From Tethya wilhelma (taxonomy: Eukaryota; Porifera; Demospongiae; Tethyida; Tethyidae): a stretch of 64,000 nt of DNA. Positions 52,401 through 61,325 of the stretch are shown one piece after another (the first letter of the stretch is position 1; each line of letters starts with the position of its first letter). The position numbers and the translations under genes are program-made. The notes beneath the pieces are model-generated. The model had not been told where the DNA came from and searched no databases. It saw only the letters and a program-made list of their open reading frames with translations. The stretch covers positions 12,410,591 through 12,474,590 of the forward strand of contig CAXIPT010000003.1 in the NCBI GenBank assembly GCA_964030475.1, read 5' to 3'.

Positions 52401-53270
52401 CTGAGATAGGCCTGGTAATATGTTGCTGGGTTCTTGGTTTCTCATCACGTATGATGGTTTTAGGTTCTTGGTTTCTCATCACTGTATGATGGTATAGGTT
52501 CTCACACATTATCAAGAATATCTCAGCCTAGGAAAGTCGTATTGAGCTGGGATTGGTACCATTGTGATCAGCGTGAAAAGATCTTCCAAATGATATAGTT
52601 TGATGCCAGTTTTAAATTTTGATTAAAATCATTAATTTTTGTCAAAATCGCACATGTTTTTTTGATAATTTTCATCAAAATTTAAATCTGGCATCAAAAT
52701 ATATCATTTGAAAGATCTCTTTGTGCTGATCACAATGGTATCAATCCCGGCTCAATACGACCTTCCTATGCTGAGATATTCTAGATAATGTGTTGGCTAT
52801 AATCCATTGGTTTCTCATCACGTATGATGGGTTTAGGTTCTTGGTTTCTCATCACTGTATGATGCTATATAGGTTCTTGCCTTTGGTGAAGACTATGTGC
52901 ATGTCACAAAAACTGTCACAAAATGCCACTTTATATTTTTGGTAACAAAACAGTGCTTATAATTACAGTGGCACAGTTCCTTAACAACCTTATTATTTTA
53001 AGTCATGGATTTTTTGTTGTTGTGATGTGTTCCATGCAGCGGTGGTCTACTGGTGTACTGTAAGGAGCCACTCAGAGCTGTCACACCTGGTCAAGTGAGT
53101 TACTCTGTGTAACACATGCAAACACTGATCTTGATCATGCAGGTCACCTCCCTCTATAATATTATAATCTGCAGTATGCAGTGTTTTATCTCAATCAGGA
53201 GTGCTTAGGAGGAGCTTGCATCGTCACACCTGGGCCATCGCTATGGCAACCAAATCATAACTTTTTATAG
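49476..53270 (+). CDS. TRMU: Mitochondrial tRNA 2-thiouridylase
   Basis: TRMU (MnmA family) puts sulphur on U34 of mitochondrial tRNA-Lys, -Glu and -Gln. Ten exons (49476-49551, 49615-49786, 50068-50228, 50342-50412, 50482-50586, 50643-50696, 50747-50810, 50969-51248, 53040-53094, 53175-53270) join in phase to give 377 residues. The PP-loop [10 protein letters not shown] binds [12 protein letters not shown] and [15 protein letters not shown] follow, with the first catalytic cysteine in LCNQ, then [19 protein letters not shown] and the second catalytic cysteine in SAGLCFVG. Next are [14 protein letters not shown] and the C-terminal beta-barrel ending with the YAVFY and CLGGA segments. All key residues are present. 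The N-terminus is short, with no obvious presequence after the first ATG. A large intron (51249-53039) carries a three-unit repeat. The gene ends 172 bases from the 3' end of the opposite-strand protease gene. Confidence 0.94.
50820..50892. repeat. Inverted repeat, CTCATAAACCAGGCC family
   Basis: In a TRMU intron, TCTCATAAACCAGGC is mirrored by GCCTGGTTTACGAGG at about 70 bases distance. It belongs to the family of 11956-12040. Confidence 0.65.
51529..52660. repeat. Three-unit tandem repeat of about 380 bp, each a fold-back
   Basis: Units start at GATTTTGACAAAAATTACC at 51529, 51909 and 52288, about 380 bases apart. Within each unit, CATATCATTTGAAAG...CTCAATACGACCTTCCTAGG is mirrored by CCTAGGAAGGTCGTATTGAG...CTTTCAAATGATAT, so each unit can fold into a long hairpin. 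The loop holds a doubled GGTTCTTGGTTTCTCATCAC. A broken fourth piece with reversed order follows at about 52640-52880. All lie in one TRMU intron. Confidence 0.9.
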
Positions 53271-53442
53271 ACAATGATTTTATTCTTGATAATCACAAAT
53301 GATATAATATTGATATAAATTATTTTCCATGACAGAGTGCTTTTGTGACATAATAAATTGTGTACAAGAAAGTAACTTTAATGTGCGGTTGGCTTGCTGA
53401 GGATTAGGTATGCAAGTTGAAAGAGAAAATGACAATTCTTTA

Positions 53443-55671
53443 CTAAAATGAATTATAGTTGCCATTGTTGGCACAGAGTTCACCGGGACAGGGGTCAATC
53501 AGTTCACAACGATCCCCCCTGAACCCCTCAGGGCACAGGCAGCTGTAGCTTCCCCCATCGCTCCCCCCACTGATACATGTGCCCCCGTTGAGACAAGCCT
53601 GGGGGGTACGATGACAGATGGTCTCCTCCTCCTCACACCTCTCCCCAGCATAGGGGGCGTAGCACCGACACAAGGTGCTGTTGCTCACACACACACCGTG
53701 GAGGCAAGGCCTGCTGGCCTGGGCACAAAGATCAATCTCCCGGCCACAGTTGGCCCCCCTCCACCCTGGGAAACAGAGACAAGAGTGGTCTCGCCATCCC
53801 TTGGAGGGGGCACACACACCATTGAGGTTACAGTCCACCCCCTCACAGGGGTTAGGAGTCAGTTCACTCTCACACAGGGGGCCAGTGTAGTGAGGGGGGC
53901 AGGTACACAGGAACCCCTCGTCCTCTCGGTCTCTGCACACACCATTGTTAGCACAAGCCACTTGAGAGCAGTTCATCACTTTGTGGGCATGGCTCCAACT
54001 ACAATCATCGCCATAGTAACCAGGACGGCACTTGCACCTCCCGAGCTCACATGATCCCCTGCCCGAACACCCATTGAGACAATCAAACTCCTGTAATAAT
54101 TAGACTGGGTATTAAATTAATAGGTATTACATCACAATGATGTCATACTTACGGCACATAGTTCGTTATAATCTGGACAGAGCACTGATCCCTCCAACTC
54201 CACACCATTGGCTGTGACGTGGAAACTCTTCTACAGAGAGAAAAAGAGGGCATTTTGTTACAGCACAGTCAATTGATGCAATGTGTCAAGAATGTATTGC
54301 TAATTCTAATTGGATTCTCGGCCACCACCCTGTGGCGCCACTCTAACTCAATGGCATGAGAGAAATGTCACGTTAAATCGAACGATTTTAGGGATAAACT
54401 GACCTTTTGACCTTTCAAAGCACAGCGGATCTCCTGGTCTCCAATGATGATGGTGATCCTCTGACGAGAACACTTGAACTAAAACGAGAAATACACGTCA
54501 GTTAATGATTTCCTTTCAATGGAAACAAACAAACACTCAGAAATTCAACGCTCAAGGTGCCCGTCCCTCACCTGGTAGCAGCCGACATCCCTGTGGTCCC
54601 CCTCTCCACCCGGCAGCACACCCCACCCAGTGGAGGAGCTGGAGCTGGTGGAGGAGGAGCCGCTGGTTGTGTCGTTGAAGTCAGAGATAAGGAGGTCAAA
54701 ACATCGGGAGGAAGGACTGTAGTCTTCAAACAGGTAAGACAAGGGGGCGTGACTGGGATTAAGACAGCTCCGCCCAATCCTGAACCCCTTGTACTCAACT
54801 TTCTGCAGTGAAAGAGAAAAAAAATACCCAAGATTAGCAGATGTTTAAAGTGAATTAGTTTTGCACACCCTTCGTGTTTAGAAAGTCTGTTTTCACCAAT
54901 TAATAATCATGGCAAAAATTGGACAGATAAAACTTGTTGTGTAGCAGTGTCACCTTCCATCCCATTAGAAGATGGTGTGTGTCTCAATGGGTAATTCAAC
55001 TAATGCATGGACTACCCCACATGCACACGTCAGGACCAACACAGCACCAACAGAGACCATAGAGGACCAACAGAGACCATAGAGGGACATTCTTTGCCAA
55101 TACAAGGCTTCCCTTATGCATCAGTAGTACACTAAACCCCATCCAGTAGAGCACCTCCTACTGGTGCTAGGCGTCAACACAACCCATTCACTGATTGCAT
55201 TAGATTACTAGAGGGTATCAGCTGACATGGCTGGCTGCCGCGAGGGTCGGCAGTGTCTGAAGAGGACCTGCAAGTGGGGATTCCAACCTTCCTAAGAAGG
55301 AGAAGGCAGTAAAACAAGCTCTGGAGGAGGGGGCTATGAATCGACACATTGCTCCTTCGTAGAATAAAGTCACATGTCAGGAGTTTCACAAGAGGAAAGA
55401 ATGCTGGGCATTCACCAACAGAAGCCACTGGAAGGACCTCTCTCTCTCTCTCTGCCTCAGCATTGAGAGGAGGGTGTTGAGTCATGAAATACCATGCACA
55501 GCTAGCAATCAATTGATGGGCACAAAATACCAATTAGGAACATTACTAGCGATGTCACTGCTAACTGATGAAATTTCACTTCATGCTGAGAAATTGATAC
55601 ATAGACACTTACAGTGAACACAGGACAGTAGTCCAAGATGGGGTTGAATCCTCCCAGCCTGTCAGACAAGT

Positions 55672-55707
<36 letters not shown>

Positions 55708-55988
55708 TGTAGTTCAATGTTCTTCTCAGTACCCCCTCCTAACCCTCACCTGGTACTCCTGCGGCAGAGGGAGGGAGTAGTTCCTCATGAGACAAGGACC
55801 CACCCCCCTTCGCTGCTCCACACAACCCTCCCGATTGAGGTCAAAGTCCATTTCATCACAAAAAGGGGTGGAGTCTCTCTCGGCAGTGTGTCTCAGCCAC
55901 CCCCCACAGCTATCATTGACGAAATAACAGCCTCCATTCCTGCCCCAATGAAGGACCTCAGCATAACTGTAGTCAGGGAGGTACCACC

Positions 55989-56035
<47 letters not shown>

Positions 56036-57166
56036 ATGGCTCCACCCACAGCCATATAAGGTAGGGAGTGCATACCCAGAGTCCTCCAACAGAGCTAGCG
56101 TGATCCGTGAAATGGTGGGCGTGGCACTGAAAGCTGCACTCATCAGCTCATCCTGGGAAAAAACAGTTGGTAATATCAAACCATTTCCTGTGCTATTTCT
56201 AGTGAAATTATTTCTACTGCTGACTCACTCCAAACACTCTCTTCTCCCAGTACACTCTCGGGGTCTTCTCTGCCCCCCAGTTCTCCAGCTCAGCACCAAT
56301 CAGACTGGAGCAGTTGAAGTGTGCCCTCGCCTCACGCTGTGTGCAATGGGAGGACAGATACAGCCAACGTGAATGTATACCAATGCAATGGTTTTGATAA
56401 TGTTCAAAAAATATTATGGAATATTAGCTCAGGACTAGACAATGATTTACAGCACACATGCTCAAAAAGTTTCTTAATAATTAGAAACTTAAGACTTAAA
56501 AAAAAGACTATTAAATGGAAGAGCTCCCCCCAATCTAGCCTACTAGTGCCTCCTACCAGTACAGCGGGAGAGACTATCATGGAGATGAGGTGGAACACAT
56601 CGCTGTCAACAGTGGTCCAACGAGATCGCCTCACCACCCTCACAGTGTTAGGATCGGTGGCATATGACCTGCAGGACACATTGGGACCATCAACAGGTCA
56701 AGCAATACTGTCATCCTACAGGACATGAGTTCTTACCCATCATAGTATCTTGATATGCTACCATCTTTGTTTCTACTAGTGCGGGGTTGCCCCTGGTCAT
56801 CATGGAAGAATGGAAGCAAGTGCTTGGAGAATGCCTAGAGAAAATAGATGGTAAGAATATGAGCTGAGCTGGCAAATCGTATCATGTGATCACAATACAT
56901 TGCAATAGGATCTGATCACATGCACCACCAGTATGTGTGCTGAGTCAGNCCTCAGCATTGAGAGGAGGGTGTTGAGTCATGAAATACCATGCACAGCTAG
57001 CAATCAATTGATGGGCACAAAATACCAATTAGGAACATTACTAGCGATGTCACTGCTAACTGATGAAATTTCACTTCATGCTGAGAAATTGATACATAGA
57101 CACTTACAGTGAACACAGGACAGTAGTCCAAGATGGGGTTGAATCCTCCCAGCCTGTCAGACAAGT

Positions 57167-57202
<36 letters not shown>

Positions 57203-57483
57203 TGTAGTTCAATGTTCTTCTCAGTACCCCCTCCTAACCCTCACCTGGTACTCCTGCGGCAGAGGGAGGGAGTAGTTCCTCATGAGACAAGGACCCACCC
57301 CCCTTCGCTGCTCCACACAACCCTCCCGATTGAGGTCAAAGTCCATTTCATCACAAAAAGGGGTGGAGTCTCTCTCGGCAGTGTGTCTCAGCCACCCCCC
57401 ACAGCTATCATTGACGAAATAACAGCCTCCATTCCTGCCCCAATGAAGGACCTCAGCATAACTGTAGTCAGGGAGGTACCACC

Positions 57484-57530
<47 letters not shown>

Positions 57531-60374
57531 ATGGCTCCACCCACAGCCATATAAGGTAGGGAGTGCATACCCAGAGTCCTCCAACAGAGCTAGCGTGATC
57601 CGTGAAATGGTGGGCGTGGCACTGAAAGCTGCACTCATCAGCTCATCCTGGGAAAAAACAGTTGGTAATATCAAACCATTTCCTGTGCTATTTCTAGTGA
57701 AATTATTTCTACTGCTGACTCACTCCAAACACTCTCTTCTCCCAGTACACTCTCGGGGTCTTCTCTGCCCCCCAGTTCTCCAGCTCAGCACCAATCAGAC
57801 TGGAGCAGTTGAAGTGTGCCCTCGCCTCACGCTGTGTGCAATGGGAGGACAGATACAGCCAACGTGAATGTATACCAATGCAATGGTTTTGATAATGTTC
57901 AAAAAATATTATGGAATATTAGCTCAGGACTAGACAATGATTTACAGCACACATGCTCAAAAAGTTTCTTAATAATTAGAAACTTAAGACTTAAAAAAAA
58001 GACTATTAAATGGAAGAGCTCCCCCCAATCTAGCCTACTAGTGCCTCCTACCAGTACAGCGGGAGAGACTATCATGGAGATGAGGTGGAACACATCGCTG
58101 TCAACAGTGGTCCAACGAGATCGCCTCACCACCCTCACAGTGTTAGGATCGGTGGCATATGACCTGCAGGACACATTGGGACCATCAACAGGTCAAGCAA
58201 TACTGTCATCCTACAGGACATGAGTTCTTACCCATCATAGTATCTTGATATGCTACCATCTTTGTTTCTACTAGTGCGGGGTTGCCCCTGGTCATCATGG
58301 AAGAATGGAAGCAAGTGCTTGGAGAATGCCTAGAGAAAATAGATGGTAAGAATATGAGCTGAGCTGGCAAATCGTATCATGTGATCACAATACATTGCAA
58401 TAGGATCTGATCACATGCACCACCAGTATGTGTGCTGAGTCAGCAAAGCCACACCCCCACTTACCAGTGTGTGGAGCAGCTCATGGATGACGGTGTACAG
58501 CTGTCCCTCCATGTCCTGAGGGCGGAGAGAAAGAGCTCCAGGGCAGATGTTGAGGTAGCCTGCGACAGGACGATCAAGATCACCCTCTGACTGCTGACAG
58601 TGGGCACTGGTCATAGCAACCGTTGCTAGGGGGAGGAGCATCTAATTAATCAATAATTTTGTCTGCTATGATTCGACTTACAATGAGCACAGGTCGGCTG
58701 GAACACCGAGGAGACAAAGAGGAGGAGGTGACCTGCCGTCACACCTCTACCCATCACACCCTCACCACCCTCACACTTACGACCACCGTCAGTGCATTGC
58801 TTGCACGGCTTCAGGTACTCCTCGGGTACGACCAGTGGTCCACATTTGGTGACGGGGGCACACCCATCACGACAATACTCCACTCCCTCCACCATATAGG
58901 TAGAGGTGGGGAAAGCACAGGCTCTACAATGATGTAATTATTACGTAATTTGGAAAAATGTTGGCAGTTTGAAACTAATTGATCAAAGTGGCTTTGTTTT
59001 CAGAAAGGAATGTTGTTAGTAATTGCTACTATATTTAGAACTGAGCAGGCTAAGTATGACAACACTCACATGCAAATGAGATCAACTGATGCACACACAG
59101 CATCCAATATCCCCAGCCACTAGACTACAGGCAATGACTATTCCTTGCAGCTAGCTAGCTTGCTAGAGTGGATGAAGGCACTCACCTGTCCAGGAGGATG
59201 GGGGCATTAAGTGGTCTCACTCTGAGGACATCTCCCAGCCACTGCACAGCTCCTTCAACCAGGACACTCTAGAGAAACACAAGGCACAAAGATCGCAGTA
59301 TTAACAACCACTGAAGTTTTTAAGTTCACGAAACATTAATTATGTGTTGCAATAGTATGCTAAATCTATCGCAATCTGCACTAATTAAAGCTCTCTCAAA
59401 TGATATTATCAAATCTTTAAGACTCAGTACTTTGCAGTGACACTAGTGTGAGAGCCTTCATATTACATACAGGAGTAACTTACCGTATAGCCGGAAATAT
59501 TGACGGTCAAAAAATTTGACGGTTTGCTCCGCAGAACGTAAATAAAAATATTGACGAATTTAAATTTGACGATTTGCGCGTCCGCACAATACATTCATAT
59601 ACGGCGCCCAAAATATTGGCGGATTTAAATTTGACGATTTGGACTTTGACCGTCAAACCGTCAAATTAAAATCCCCGTCAATATTTCCGGCTATACGGTA
59701 ATTGAAAGAACTAGTTTATTAATTATCATGCAACTTATAACTACAGGCACGCAGCCAAGCAGTGTGCACCATGCAGTACAGCAACCACAGCAGCCCAAAA
59801 CAATGTACTAACAAACCAATCTCACAGAACCCCTTACCTTGATCACATGTTGTTCCTGCTCCGAGAGACTGCAAGAGAGAAAAAGATGTAAGCAACCCAC
59901 GATGATAAAATTCACACCAACACACAATACACATGCCAGCAGCCGCCTACCTTTCAATGGAGGCATGGTAGTGAGGAAGGATGGTGAACCTCTCCACTGC
60001 TGCTGTGTGCAGACCACCTGAATCAACCTGTAGTGAGTAGAGAACATTCAGCAAAGTCCATCTCATTTTCTGGTTCATTTAAAACCGCTGCATTCAAACC
60101 ATCAATACACTACTGGCCCGCCTTCACGCTTATCAGATTGAGCCGCCGAGTCGCCGACAAAGACAAATCAAATTGACAAATGTAGAAATGTAGCTTAGCT
60201 ACACAATTGTGTATCTCCAACACCTCGCTGATGGCTTGTTTACGTGCACACGTGCTGACGCTAGCAGGCATGCAAAAACATACTCACTGGCGTTTCTTGG
60301 TAGAGGCCTGTGACCAGCCTACACGCGGACACGACCAATAGTGTACATAAGAGTCCCGATACTTCCATATCCAT
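53443..60374 (-). CDS. LMLN: Leishmanolysin-like zinc metalloprotease (LMLN / invadolysin) with EGF repeats
   Basis: An M8-family metalloprotease. The start at 60374 gives a signal peptide (MDMEVSGLLCTLLVVSACRL), so the protein enters the secretory pathway. Cys-rich segments (YCRDGCAPVTKCGPLV; the CQQSEGDLDRPVAGYLNICP segment) precede the zinc site HELLHTLAFSK, formed by exons ending near 58460 and starting near 58333. The third zinc ligand is in REARAHFNCSSL, and the Met-turn region is around DELMSAAFSA. Further on are WYLPDYSYAEVLHWGRNGGC and the Cys-rich C-terminal domain. Human LMLN ends soon after this. Here at least five EGF-like modules follow (for example CLNGCSGRGSCELGRCKC and CLNGGTCIS), ending NYNSF at 53443. 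I see no membrane segment or GPI signal, so it may be secreted. The middle exons occur twice, because 55455-56948 and 56950-58443 are copies of the same piece. Only one set belongs in the gene. Confidence 0.9.
55455..56948. repeat. Left copy of a 1494-bp exact duplication inside LMLN
   Basis: This appears identical to 56950-58443, including microsatellite lengths, with one N at 56949 between the copies. It contains the exons from the one after the zinc-site helix to YLSDRLGGFNPILDYC. Real tandem exon duplications rarely keep identical microsatellites, so this is almost certainly an unmerged contig overlap. Confidence 0.93.
56950..58443. repeat. Right copy of the 1494-bp exact duplication inside LMLN
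   Basis: See 55455-56948. This copy is contiguous with the upstream exons (zinc-site helix at about 58460 and beyond); the left copy is contiguous with the downstream exons. Confidence 0.93.
59481..59700. mobile_element. MITE-like element, TACCGTATAGCCGG termini (subtype c)
   Basis: The ends TACCGTATAGCCGGAAATAT and ATATTTCCGGCTATACGGTA are perfect reverse complements. The interior has several copies of AAATTTGACGATTTG-like strings. It lies in an intron of the LMLN gene. Confidence 0.88.
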
Positions 60375-61325
60375 CGCCTTGCAGAGACTGTTTTGTTTTA
60401 CTTGCTGCGAGTAGCTCTTGCTCGTATATCGCCCTTCCTTTTATAGCCTCTCAGCAGCGCTAGATGTCGCATTCTTGCACACGGCTAGGAAGTATGTTGC
60501 TCGTCTGGCAGTTGGATGACACGGGATGAAACCTTGTTTTAGTTCGAAATCAGATCAAATTTCACACTAGATTAACGTAGATACAAGGTCCTCAACTTCT
60601 CTGATATTTGTAAACAACTCGCTAATTCAATACTTGTTGCTAACTGTCAAATCAAATGTAGCTACACAGCCAAAAATCTACGTCAACGTACTGGCCCCGA
60701 ACGCCATTCGTGGGCGATACTATGACGTCGAACAATGACGTATCGCTGCCGTTAAATTGAGTATGACGTAACGGGACTGTTGTAACGTGACAAATTCGAC
60801 CACGATAGTGAACAGCCTCGTTTATAACCCGAAGTAGATATGCTGTATCTATACTGTTGGTTGTCATTGTCTGAACAATGCCGTATGACTGGCTCGAAAT
60901 TTCAAAGTAGGTAATTTTGGTTTTGATGATGATAGCAATAATTACACAATAATTATGAGTAATTATTTGTAAACAAACTTTAGATTAATTATTATCTATG
61001 AATATTTGTCACTCATGACCTGCACCACAGGTATCTACTGGAGTAGGCCTCGTTGAGCTCGCAGGCGAGACATTCTGAACGACTTAATCAAGTTAATGCT
61101 CTTGACTGTAAGCAATATGNATACGTCATGCTGCCCCAAGTCCACGTAACGCTAAAGGATTCACGAGCACGTTACAATAATGTTTACGTTCCCGTATCGG
61201 GTTCTGATTTTTGGCTGTGTAGTTACAGAGCAGCTGTTTGAAACGATGCCGATAACGCAACCACGTGGGCTAATTAAAAACAGCTGCAACTGATAATTGT
61301 TTCACTAATGACACTAAAAAAATTT
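60375..61325. promoter_or_regulatory. LMLN upstream region and MCM10 3' flank
   Basis: The LMLN promoter should be just right of 60374. Most of the rest is occupied by a terminal-inverted-repeat element (60662-61222). No exon is supported. Confidence 0.5.
60662..61222. mobile_element. Element with 17-bp perfect terminal inverted repeats
   Basis: CTACACAGCCAAAAATC at 60662-60678 is exactly mirrored by GATTTTTGGCTGTGTAG at 61206-61222. The interior near the left end has several TGACGT strings (ATGACGTC, ATGACGTA, TATGACGTAA). A single N at 61120 lies inside. It has no coding capacity, so it looks like a non-autonomous DNA transposon, although a clear target-site duplication is not seen. Confidence 0.6.

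Noticed and set aside
55455..58443. Genuine tandem exon duplication in the protease
   Set aside because: The copies look identical even in their microsatellites and are separated by a single N, as at two other places in the window.
60652..60867. Minus-strand frame ending DFWLCSY and plus-strand frame 61053-61241 with the same end
   Set aside because: The shared peptide is just the translation of the terminal inverted repeat of the element at 60662-61222.
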